From: Catenovulum adriaticum
GTDB taxonomy: Bacteria > Pseudomonadota > Gammaproteobacteria > Enterobacterales > Alteromonadaceae
Reading direction: 5' to 3'
Assembly (NCBI RefSeq): GCF_026725475.1
Contig: NZ_CP109965.1
Coordinates: 1,178,001-1,242,000, forward strand
Length of the DNA stretch: 64,000 nucleotides
Shown: positions 37,942-46,506 of the stretch, in pieces
Layout: every line of letters begins with the position of its first letter
How positions within the stretch are numbered: position 1 is the stretch's first letter
The notes under the pieces: generated by a model
Database searches by the model: none
Seen by the model: only the letters and a program-made list of their open reading frames with translations
What the model was told of the DNA's origin: nothing
Made by a program: the position numbers and the translations under genes

Positions 37942-39188
37942 ATCCTACAATACAAGAATTTTTACAGGGAAGAATTGATAGACGGGTTGAGTTTAAATGC
38001 AAAGAAGTTATTAAAAAAAATGGTGTAATTGATGAAAGTGAAAAGTTAGTAATTGAAAATTCAGCTAAGGATGAATATAACTTGAAAAACTGGTTATTAT
38101 ATTGTGCTAAAAATGCAAATGGAGTTTCAATGACAACTCACCCTTGCAAATATAGTCACCCTGATGCGCAAACGACTTCTATATATTTTAATAAAAAAGT
38201 TGATAATAAAGGGTTTGTTCAATCTTCTATATCAAATAATACGGATGTGCTTTTCTCTACAGCTGCGTATATGCCAATTTACTCATTCCTTAGGCTTGTA
38301 TTGATAGACGGTAAAGATATTTTAGAGCATTTAATGAATGACTCAGAGGTAGTAAGGAAGCAGTTTTCTATTGTTGATGATTATGATTTATTGAAAACTC
38401 AGTTGTTAGAAGTTATTTCAAATAATACAGACGTAGTTACAAGTGAGAAAGTAAAGCAAGTTTACTTTCCTGTTTACGATGATTATCACTTATTATCAGT
38501 AGTTTCTTCTTCCATAATTATGTTTGATTTAAAGAAGAGGATTAAACATATAAATTCCTTTGAAATAAATGAATCAAAAATAAAAGCAAAAAAAGATAAT
38601 TTATTTTGTGAAGGGGGTTATAAAACTCTTTTTGATCTAACTATACAAGGGCATGTTAAGTCGAACCCACAATGCATCAGCCAGTTGAATAAGGATAATT
38701 TTGGAGAAAGCTACTTATTAAGTTCTTGTCCACCGTGTATTGAAAAGCGAAATGTTCATTTTCCTAAAAGTGACTTTTTTATCGAGTCATTTAAAAAGTA
38801 TGAATACGCCGATAACTTCAAAGCACTGCATAAACTATTTAAGACCGACTATAACAACATCAAACTACGTGATGCGAGAGATCGTAATCTTCAACAAATC
38901 ATAGATTTAATCATTGAAAAAATGTGGTCAGTGCGTGCTGTTTCACAAGCACAATTTCACGCTGATACATCTTCACTATCAAGCGTGCAGATGACTTGGC
39001 TACATAGTGATTTTGCTGATGAAAGAGAAAAATCAGAGCAATGGTTAAATTTACTCATCACTGAAATATCTACATGGTTAACGCGTAGTTATGAAAAGGT
39101 GCTAGATAAAAAAGCCATCAAATTAGGCGATGCGGAACGCTTACATTTTGCAGAAGTGATTGAACGTAATAGGGAGTTTTTAAAATGA
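37935..39188 (+). CDS. csy1: Csy1 (Cas8f), large subunit of the I-F effector, divergent
   Basis: 417 residues. The family frame is recognisable: KQVYFPVYDDYHLLSVV, ISQLNKDNFGESYLLSSCPP, and the C-terminal RDARDRNLQQIIDLIIEKMW and HSDFADEREKSEQW. The usual GGTKPQN motif that reads the PAM minor groove is replaced by HVKSNPQC (about residues 239-247), losing the Lys and Asn. The first ~290 codons are visibly AT-richer than the rest of the gene and the neighbouring cas genes. This suggests a mosaic gene. The C-terminal helical bundle looks ordinary. It overlaps csy2 by 4 nt. Confidence 0.88.
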   Translation: MLDPTIQEFLQGRIDRRVEFKCKEVIKKNGVIDESEKLVIENSAKDEYNLKNWLLYCAKNANGVSMTTHPCKYSHPDAQTTSIYFNKKVDNKGFVQSSISNNTDVLFSTAAYMPIYSFLRLVLIDGKDILEHLMNDSEVVRKQFSIVDDYDLLKTQLLEVISNNTDVVTSEKVKQVYFPVYDDYHLLSVVSSSIIMFDLKKRIKHINSFEINESKIKAKKDNLFCEGGYKTLFDLTIQGHVKSNPQCISQLNKDNFGESYLLSSCPPCIEKRNVHFPKSDFFIESFKKYEYADNFKALHKLFKTDYNNIKLRDARDRNLQQIIDLIIEKMWSVRAVSQAQFHADTSSLSSVQMTWLHSDFADEREKSEQWLNLLITEISTWLTRSYEKVLDKKAIKLGDAERLHFAEVIERNREFLK

Positions 39189-40156
39189 ACAACATAAAGC
39201 GATTGTTATTATTACCCCATATAAAAGTGCATAACGCTAATGCACTTTCTAGCCCGTTTACCATTGGCTTTCCTGCGATGACCGCATGGCTTGGCGCGGT
39301 ACATGCATTACAGCGCAAGTTAAATACGCAAGGTTGTAGTGATATTCAATTTAATAGTGTTGCCGTCATCAGCCATCAATTTGAGCTACAAACTTACAAA
39401 GGTGCTGAGGATAATGTTAATTCTATCATTATAGCTAAGCGGCCATCTTTCACTAAAAAGGAGTTAACCAAATTTAATTCAGGAAAAGCTCCTACTTTCA
39501 TCGAAGAAGCACGTTGCCATTTAGATGTGTCTTTAGTACTTGAATATACTGGTATTGAAAAAGATGATGAATCAGAAGTGCGAGAAAAAATCGCCCATTT
39601 ACTTAACAGCAATATGAAAATGGCTGGCGGTGATATTTTGACCTTTAAAGCCCCACAATTTTTCAAAGTTGAAAATGGAAATACAACCGATCTTAATGCA
39701 TTAACACGCAAACTTATGCCGGGCTATGCCTTAATTGAGCGTCGTGACTTAATGACGGAAGCAATGGCTGCGGGGCAAGATGCAATGGATGCTTTATTAG
39801 ATAACCTCGTTATTCATCATCACTGTGAAAAAGTAGCAGATGAAATGAATGAAGAGAAAGTGGTATGGACAAGTAAACGTAAAAATAATAAAGGCTGGAT
39901 TGTGCCCATTGCTACGGGCTTTCATGGTTTAACTGAATTAGGCGAAGCTAAAAATCAACGTGACCCAAACACCCCGCATCGTTTCGCTGAAAGTGTCGTG
40001 ACTTTGGGGGAATTTAAAATGCCACACAGTATTAAATTAATTGATGAAATATTGTGGCGTTATCAAACGGATCAAACCAATAACTTATATCTTTGTGCTC
40101 AAACTCAAAAAAACATTCAAACCGAACAAGAAATTGAAAACGCTTATTACGCATAA
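39185..40156 (+). CDS. csy2: Csy2 (Cas5f) effector subunit
   Basis: 323 residues with LLLLPHIKVHNANALSSPFT, GFPAMTAWLGAVHAL, and GFHGLTELGEAKNQRDP near the C-terminus, all typical of Csy2. It binds the 5' handle of crRNA and forms the Csy tail with Csy1. Confidence 0.95.
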   Translation: MNNIKRLLLLPHIKVHNANALSSPFTIGFPAMTAWLGAVHALQRKLNTQGCSDIQFNSVAVISHQFELQTYKGAEDNVNSIIIAKRPSFTKKELTKFNSGKAPTFIEEARCHLDVSLVLEYTGIEKDDESEVREKIAHLLNSNMKMAGGDILTFKAPQFFKVENGNTTDLNALTRKLMPGYALIERRDLMTEAMAAGQDAMDALLDNLVIHHHCEKVADEMNEEKVVWTSKRKNNKGWIVPIATGFHGLTELGEAKNQRDPNTPHRFAESVVTLGEFKMPHSIKLIDEILWRYQTDQTNNLYLCAQTQKNIQTEQEIENAYYA

Positions 40157-40181
40157 CTTAATTTATTAAAGGAAAATTATC

Positions 40182-41216
40182 ATGGCTAAAAATCAAGACA
40201 CCGCATCAGTACTCGCATTTGAAAAGAAATTAGTGCCGTCTGACGGCTATATGTATGGTAACCAATGGGAAGAACGAAATAATAGCGCTAGCCAAACAGC
40301 GTTACAACTTATTGAAAAATCAGTTCGCGGCACTATTTCAAATCGTTTGGATAAGGCGACAAAAGGCGATCCTGTAAAATTAAATGCAAAAGTAGAAAGT
40401 CCTAACTTACAAACTGTTGATAGTTGTGCATTAGCACCAGAGCAAGACACGTTAAAACTACACTTTACTTTAAAAGTATTAGGTGGAGTACAAAAACCAT
40501 CAGCTTGTAACAATGCACTTTTTAAAGAAAGTTACACTCAAGCGGTAAATTCATACATTGAAAAAGAAGGCTTTAAAGAGCTAGGCAAACGTTATGCCCT
40601 TAACTTAGCGAACGCTCGATTTTTATGGCGCAACCGTGTTGGCGCAGAAAACATAGAAGTACAAGTGAATGCTTTAAATAAAGATAGCAAGCAATCATGG
40701 GTGTTTGACGCAACACAATTTAGTACACGTCATTTTAATATTGATGATAAACAAGTTGTTGAATTAGGTGAACGTATTGCTGCAGCATTATCAAGTGAAG
40801 ATGATTTTTTAATGTTAGAAATTAATTGCTTTGTACAAGTGGGTAAGGCGCAAGAAGTCTACCCAAGTGAGGAGCTGGTACTTGATAAAGGTAAAGGGAA
40901 GAAAAGTAAAATCCTCTATTGCGTGAATGATATTGCCGCAATGCACTCGCAAAAGTTAGGTAATGCACTACGCAGTATTGATACTTGGTATCCAGAATTT
41001 GAAGATGCTGAAAAATCCGCTGGGCCAATCGCTATTGAACCTTATGGTGCGGTTACCAATTTAGGCAAAGCGTATCGAACCCCAAAAGACAAACAAGATT
41101 TTTACACCTTTTTTGACAAATGGGCACGCGGTACAGAGTTAGAACGTATTGAAGATGAGCACTATGTGATGGCCATTCTAGTGCGCGGTGGTGTGTTTGG
41201 CGAAAGTGACAAGTAG
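40182..41216 (+). CDS. csy3: Csy3 (Cas7f) backbone subunit
   Basis: 344 residues, the normal length. KLVPSDGYMYGNQWEE, NARFLWRNRVGAENIEVQV and GPIAIEPYGAVTNLGKAYR match the Cas7f backbone, of which six copies coat the spacer part of the crRNA. Preceded by a clear AAAGGA ribosome site. Confidence 0.95.
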   Translation: MAKNQDTASVLAFEKKLVPSDGYMYGNQWEERNNSASQTALQLIEKSVRGTISNRLDKATKGDPVKLNAKVESPNLQTVDSCALAPEQDTLKLHFTLKVLGGVQKPSACNNALFKESYTQAVNSYIEKEGFKELGKRYALNLANARFLWRNRVGAENIEVQVNALNKDSKQSWVFDATQFSTRHFNIDDKQVVELGERIAAALSSEDDFLMLEINCFVQVGKAQEVYPSEELVLDKGKGKKSKILYCVNDIAAMHSQKLGNALRSIDTWYPEFEDAEKSAGPIAIEPYGAVTNLGKAYRTPKDKQDFYTFFDKWARGTELERIEDEHYVMAILVRGGVFGESDK

Positions 41217-41240
41217 CTTTTGGCCATATAGGAGAGAGAC

Positions 41241-41894
41241 ATGAAATATTATCTCGATATTACCTTATTGCCAGAAGCTGACATTACCCTCGGTTTCCTC
41301 TGGCAAAAGGTTTATCAACAAGTGCATATTGCCTTAGTTGAAAACAAAATTGCTGAAAACCAATCAGCAATTGCGGTGAGTTTTCCTCGTTATAGTGCTG
41401 AAAAAAATAGCGAGCAGAAATTTCCGCTCGGCAATCAATTAAGATTGCTGGCAAATGAAGAATCGCAACTGACTCAACTTAACATTTCAAAATGGTTAAA
41501 TCGTTTAGGAGACTACGTGCATATTAAGTCAGTTAAACCAGTGCCCGATAATGCTACTCACGTTGTTTTTGTTCGCCAACAAGTTAAAGGTGAAGCGCGG
41601 ATAGAAAAAGATATGCTAAGTAAAGCTCAGCGTTGGGCTGAAAAGTCAGGTCAACCGCTTGATACTTGTTTGGCAGAGCTTGAAAAAACTAAACCCAAAG
41701 CCGTTAACTCATTACCCTTTATTTGGTTAGAAAGCCAAGAAACTAAACAACGTGATGCAGCCAACAGTAGAAAATTTCCACTGTTTATCAAAAAAGTAGA
41801 AACTACTGAGCAGCAGTTTGGTACGTTTAATTGTTATGGTTTAAGTGTAAATAACAGCAATAAAGAAAAACTGGCAAGTATTCCCCAGTTTTAA
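41241..41894 (+). CDS. cas6f: Cas6f (Csy4) crRNA-processing endoribonuclease
   Basis: 217 residues. MKYYLDITLLPEADITLGFL is the family opening, and the catalytic His lies in KVYQQVHIALVE (about residue 29). The C-terminal region holds FGTFNCYGLSVNN. It cleaves 3' of the repeat stem CTGCC-loop-GGCAG and stays bound. Last gene of the cas operon; the array leader starts right after it. Confidence 0.95.
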   Translation: MKYYLDITLLPEADITLGFLWQKVYQQVHIALVENKIAENQSAIAVSFPRYSAEKNSEQKFPLGNQLRLLANEESQLTQLNISKWLNRLGDYVHIKSVKPVPDNATHVVFVRQQVKGEARIEKDMLSKAQRWAEKSGQPLDTCLAELEKTKPKAVNSLPFIWLESQETKQRDAANSRKFPLFIKKVETTEQQFGTFNCYGLSVNNSNKEKLASIPQF

Positions 41895-42022
41895 CCTTTA
41901 TTTTTGCTCTTTAAAAATTAGAAACTAAAACAATAAGTTACAACAGCACTAAAAAATTAGGTAAAAATACATAATTTTGCCTAATCACCAGTTGTAACTT
42001 ATTTTTTGCCTGATATTCTATT
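41895..42022 (+). promoter_or_regulatory. CRISPR leader with nested inverted repeats
   Basis: 128 nt of AT-rich sequence between cas6f and the first repeat, in the correct orientation to be the leader. It contains a perfect 10-bp inverted repeat AAGTTACAAC / GTTGTAACTT (41935-41944 and 41991-42000) around an inner one, ATTAGGTAAAAAT / ATTTTGCCTAAT (41956-41985). A terminator for the cas operon, an attenuator or an integration-host-factor-type site are all possible readings. Confidence 0.7.
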
Positions 42023-43549
42023 GTTCACTGCCACACAGGCAGCTTAGAAACATAACCTAAATCATCTTTTACAGCTTCTAGCGTTCACTGCCACACAGGC
42101 AGCTTAGAAAAAATCGCCCCACAAAATAAACTTATTCATAACGTTCACTGCCACACAGGCAGCTTAGAAATTTAAACAACGGATGATTAAAGCCTTGGCT
42201 ACGTTCACTGCCACACAGGCAGCTTAGAAAGAACGCGTAAACGACATGAACATAAAAACCACGTTCACTGCCACACAGGCAGCTTAGAAAAAATATGCAT
42301 TTGATTGTTCTTTGAATTCTCAGTTCACTGCCACACAGGCAGCTTAGAAATGTCCCCCCTGAAACCGCTAGTTGTCCTGACGGTTCACTGCCACACAGGC
42401 AGCTTAGAAAGCGACTGCGCCAATGCCTGTAACTACGCTTGCATTCACTGCCACACAGGCAGCTTAGAAAGCATGAGCATTCACATCACGACAAACCAGC
42501 AAGTTCACTGCCACACAGGCAGCTTAGAAAAAATATGCATTTGATTGTTCTTTGAATTCTCAGTTCACTGCCACACAGGCAGCTTAGAAATGTCCCCCCT
42601 GAAACCGCTAGTTGTCCTGACGGTTCACTGCCACACAGGCAGCTTAGAAACACGCGCCCCAACGCGCTAAAACAACCTTGATGTTCACTGCCACACAGGC
42701 AGCTTAGAAATGGACAACACTTGGCGAAGCGCTGGTATGGGGGTTCACTGCCACACAGGCAGCTTAGAAAGCACCGCCGGTGAATTTGACATAACAAACC
42801 CAGTTCACTGCCACACAGGCAGCTTAGAAACTCAAGTTTTGCAATTTCTTGATGCACGTTTGGTTCACTGCCACACAGGCAGCTTAGAAACGCAACCGAA
42901 AAGCTAACGTTGGTATTTGAAAGTTCACTGCCACACAGGCAGCTTAGAAACGCCAACCGTGACCAACCGGTTAAAATAAACCGTTCACTGCCACACAGGC
43001 AGCTTAGAAAAGCCGGCCATCTAACCCGCCTGTCTCCAAATCGTTCACTGCCACACAGGCAGCTTAGAAATATTAGCGCTGAGAAGCATCACCTGAAGCA
43101 GAGTTCACTGCCACACAGGCAGCTTAGAAATATTAGCGCTGAGAAGCATCACCTGAAGCAGAGTTCACTGCCACACAGGCAGCTTAGAAATTGTAATTAA
43201 TTTAAAAGCGCCCGTTGAGGCGGTTCACTGCCACACAGGCAGCTTAGAAAATTTGGCCGTTTTCGCCTTGGAATTTTTGGTCGTTCACTGCCACACAGGC
43301 AGCTTAGAAAATCCACGCCCTATCATCTTGATGTACGTGCGCGTTCACTGCCACACAGGCAGCTTAGAAATAAACCGCGAATGTTGTTAGGCGGTTCAAT
43401 TAGTTCACTGCCACACAGGCAGCTTAGAAAACAATATTGCAGTGACTGTTTAGGCCATCCAGGTTCACTGCCACACAGGCAGCTTAGAAACCGTACCAGT
43501 GTTGCGCTGTGTCTGTTGACGTGTTCACTGCCACACAGGCAGCTTAGAA
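42023..43549 (+). CRISPR. Type I-F CRISPR array, leader-proximal part
   Basis: Twenty-six copies of a 28-bp repeat at an exact 60-bp period (32-nt spacers), starting with GTTCACTGCC-ACACA and ending GGCAGCTTAGAAA. The stem CTGCC/GGCAG is the Cas6f site. The copy at 42443 begins with A instead of G. Spacer pair 42291/42351 is repeated at 42531/42591, and the spacer at 43071 is repeated at 43131. The 26th repeat (43523) was hit by an IS after TTAGAA. Open frames through the array in either direction are not genes. Confidence 0.98.
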
Positions 43550-44626
43550 CCGATCTTCCGCACCACTTTTAGGAATAAATTTTCTGGTAATGATAACCTA
43601 AGCAATCAATGATCGTGTGATTGCGATCCTCAAGATTAGCAACGATCTCAGTGTCTTGGTTGATATACATGATGGTGATCCCTTGAAAGCATTGGAACAC
43701 CCAGCGAGCGGTGGGTTTCTGATGGGGTTTGTATTTCATATCCGGGAAGTACTGCTCTTGCTCTACAAGTTGTTTGCGGATCTGATGCTCCAAGGCTGCA
43801 TATACCATTAAACAGACCGTCATCACCATTAATAACGCTTCTATTCGTTCTGGCTTTTTCAAGAAAATGGCGTTGGTTAAAAAGTCTGGGCTCTTCAGAA
43901 AGCGGAAGCCTTTTTCTACTGATTGCTGTGATTTATACGTGCTGAGCATTTTATCCATGGTTAACGCTTCACTCATGTCATTGGTGGCAATGATAAACAA
44001 CCCCAATTGTTCCAGTGCCGCTTGGCGTCGAGCCAGCGGGGTAAATAAACGCCCTGTAATTTGGTAATCAATCCGTATCGGGTTTTCATTTTTTTTAGGT
44101 CGCCCTTTTCCGGCAAATGCGGGGACTTGCTCAACTTGCCCTTCAACATCACAGAGTATTTGTTTCTTTTTCCATTCCTCCAATGACTTTTGTGCATCAC
44201 CTTCGCAAGCAAATATTTTTTGACTGAGTTGTTTAAAGCTTTTACGTGCTTGCTCTGCTTGTTTGTGCATGCGCTTACTTAACGTATGTGTTTCGCGTTT
44301 AGCAGCTTGCTCACTGCGTACTAGCAACCACTTTTGCTTTACGCCACCATATTCACATTCATGAAACACGCCTTCGTAGCCTGAAGATAAAGGCGTAAAA
44401 CTTAAAGTCGGAGCTAATTTGATGAGCGTTTTAGCTTCTTTGAGTGTTTGAGGGACACGCGTGATAAATAGTTGATTGATTTGCTGTAAATGAGAAAGGG
44501 ATTCTTGAACATATAAAGCAGCATCCCCCACCAAGTAGCGACAGCGTTGTGCTGCCTTTAAGCTATTCACATGGGCTTTAACTATCTTTTTAAACCCATC
44601 CATATCATTGGGTAATACACCCATTT

Positions 44627-45478
44627 TTAATTGACGCTAAAAGTAGAAGGTTGCGTTATTAAAGCCTGTTTGTATTTCGGTGGTATGCCACCAATTGCCT
44701 TATTTGGTCGTTCATTGTTGTAAAACCATAGCCATTCTGTCGCATGATCTTGCACTTCGGCAATACTGCTGAATAAATACTGGTTCAGCCATTCGTAGCG
44801 AACGGTGCGGTTATACCGCTCCACATAAGCATTTTGCTGTGGGTTGCCTGGTTGGATAAATTTTAGTTCAACATCACGTTTTTCAGCCCACTCAGCCAAT
44901 AACGCACTGATATATTCCGGGCCATTGTCACTGCGGATTTGCCTGGGCTTTCCACGCCATTCAATAACTTGATTGAGAGTGCGGACAACACGTTCAGCTG
45001 GCAGCGAGAAGTCTACTTCAATCGCCAGACCCTCACGATTAAAATCGTCAATGATATTGAGTAGCCTGAAGCTGCGGCCATCAACAAGCTGGTCATGCAT
45101 AAAATCCATAGACCAACACTGGTTTATCGACTCAGGCACAGCAAGTGCTTCAGGTTTATCCCGTTTTAAGCGCTTCTTAGGCTTTATGCGCAGATTAAGC
45201 TCCAGCTCCCGATAAATCCTCAACACCCGCTTATGGTTCCAGCCAAAACGTTTCACATTACGTAAAAAGTAAAAACACATACCAAAGCCCCAACTGCGGT
45301 GATTTGTCGTTAGCCAAAGCAGCCAGTCAGCAATTAGCGCGTTCTCGTCACTCAGTTTGGCCTGATAGCGATAACAGGTTTCGCTAATCCCAAACAAGGA
45401 ACACGCTAACTTGATGGCAATGGAATGGTTTTGCACCGCCTTTTGCGCCAACTCCCGTCGGCGCGACGGCTTTACCAC
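44627..45478 (-). CDS. IS3-family transposase OrfB (DDE integrase domain)
   Basis: 283 residues with the HTH_21/rve integrase core: Asp in WSMDFMHDQLVDGRSFR, Asp in IRSDNGPEYIS, and Glu in NAYVERYNRTVRYEWL. It lies in the -1 frame relative to orfA, overlapping by 7 nt. A slippery run AAAAAAG sits just before the orfA stop, so OrfAB is probably made by -1 programmed frameshifting. Confidence 0.93.
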   Translation of the reverse strand: MVKPSRRRELAQKAVQNHSIAIKLACSLFGISETCYRYQAKLSDENALIADWLLWLTTNHRSWGFGMCFYFLRNVKRFGWNHKRVLRIYRELELNLRIKPKKRLKRDKPEALAVPESINQCWSMDFMHDQLVDGRSFRLLNIIDDFNREGLAIEVDFSLPAERVVRTLNQVIEWRGKPRQIRSDNGPEYISALLAEWAEKRDVELKFIQPGNPQQNAYVERYNRTVRYEWLNQYLFSSIAEVQDHATEWLWFYNNERPNKAIGGIPPKYKQALITQPSTFSVN

Positions 45479-45738
45479 TTTTTTTCGATGGCCTCTTTGA
45501 GGATTTCAGCCTTTAGTCGCTCCTCGGCATACATCTTTTTAAGCCGTGCATTTTCGGTTTCCAGCTCTTTTAATCGGGCCATCATGGACGCATCCATGCC
45601 GCCAAACTTGGCGCGCCATTTATAAAAGGTAGCCGAACTCATGCCATGCTCGCGGCATAGCTCCGGAACCGGCGCACCGGCTTCCGCTTGTTTTAAAATT
45701 GCCAGGATTTGGCTGTCGCTAAATTTTGATGTTTTCAT
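45472..45738 (-). CDS. IS3-family OrfA (helix-turn-helix protein)
   Basis: 88 residues: MKTSKFSDSQILAILKQAEA, HTH region PELCREHGMSSATFYKWRAK, and a leucine-rich coiled coil (ARLKELETENARLKKMY). It binds the IS ends. The A-run near its 3' end is the frameshift signal leading into OrfB. Confidence 0.93.
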   Translation of the reverse strand: MKTSKFSDSQILAILKQAEAGAPVPELCREHGMSSATFYKWRAKFGGMDASMMARLKELETENARLKKMYAEERLKAEILKEAIEKKW

Positions 45739-46506
45739 GCAGAATCTCCTGCGTTTATGTTACGAGAAAATTCTACTTTTGACGTCAGTTATTTTTAGGG
45801 TGTATTACCATTGCAGTTGCCACTGGCGGGTTTCATATAAACCGGAATGCCGGATTGATTTTCACAGATGAGGTTTAAAACCACTTGGTTTAAGTCGGGG
45901 CGGTGGTCGCGAGAATACCCTTTGGCAATGTGGATAGTATTAACATCATCATCCACATCGTTTGATTGACCATCATAATGGAAGCTAGTGGAGTCTAAAT
46001 GTAGTGATTCTCCGCCCAGACCAAGGTGACTAACAACCGTTTCGCCGAGATCTTGGTATAAACTGGATACACCAAATTCATACAGCTTGTCTAAACATCG
46101 ACCTAACGCATCATCATTGATTTGCTCAGCCTTGACGCCTTCACCAATTAAGCGCTCAAGTGGCTTATCTTTAAAGTACTCACTGTACATGTGTAGCGTT
46201 CGGCCAGTAAACCCCAAGCCATTTATCACCATAGCCAAAACCAGTTGGCCAAAGCTTAAAGTACGATCGTTTGATTGACCGAGTTTACGGTCAATTAAGT
46301 CGACCAATTGGATTTCATGACAAAAACCAGCCACCAAGCCGTGATGTTCAAGTGTTTTAGTAAAAGGGTTAGGCATTGTGATCACCACTCTCAAAAGAGA
46401 GTAATAGATCAAGATCTGGGATCTAGGTCAAGTCTTTTTTTAAATAATACGATCAACTGAATAAAAAAACACCAAGATTAATTAAAAACTAGGTGCGGAA
46501 TGACGG

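Larger units (their letters stand above)
44611..45809 (-). mobile_element. IS3-family insertion sequence (IS407-like) nested in the IS1634-like element
   Basis: 1199 bp. The ends are inverted repeats starting GGTAATACACCC on both sides and continuing imperfectly into TGACG..AAAAGTAGAA. The 4-bp target ATTG is duplicated at 44607-44610 and 45810-45813. It carries orfA and orfB in the arrangement expected for this family and appears intact. Confidence 0.92.
43569..46376 (-). pseudogene. IS1634-family transposase split by an IS3 insertion
   Basis: The gene starts at 46376 (MPNPFTKTLEHHGLVAGF) and ends at 43569. Removing 44611-45809 plus one ATTG restores an uninterrupted frame of 534 residues across the join GNC-NDMDGFKK. 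The DDE residues are visible as Asp in LHLDSTSFHYDG, Asp in YLVGDAALYV and Glu in QQSVEKGFRFLK. It is inactive as it stands; the fusion to IS3 sequence stops the first part after NGNTP. Confidence 0.92.
43550..46506 (-). mobile_element. IS1634-like insertion sequence in the CRISPR array, itself interrupted
   Basis: The ends CCGATCTTCCGCACC (43550) and, on the other strand, CCGTCATTCCGCACC (to 46506) match at 12 of 15 positions. The 6-bp target TTAGAA is duplicated on both sides (43544-43549 and 46507-46512); it is the tail of a CRISPR repeat. Without the nested IS3 element and one copy of its ATTG duplication, the element is 1754 bp, normal for the IS1634 family. Confidence 0.9.

Noticed and set aside
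42305..43572. Open frames with repeated SLPHRQLR, HCHTGSLE or FLSCLCGSE peptides
   Set aside because: They are translations of CRISPR repeats, whose 60-bp period keeps frames open; not genes.
45795..46412. Separate short transposase gene
   Set aside because: It is the N-terminal half of the IS1634-like transposase; the frame is restored when the IS3 element is removed.
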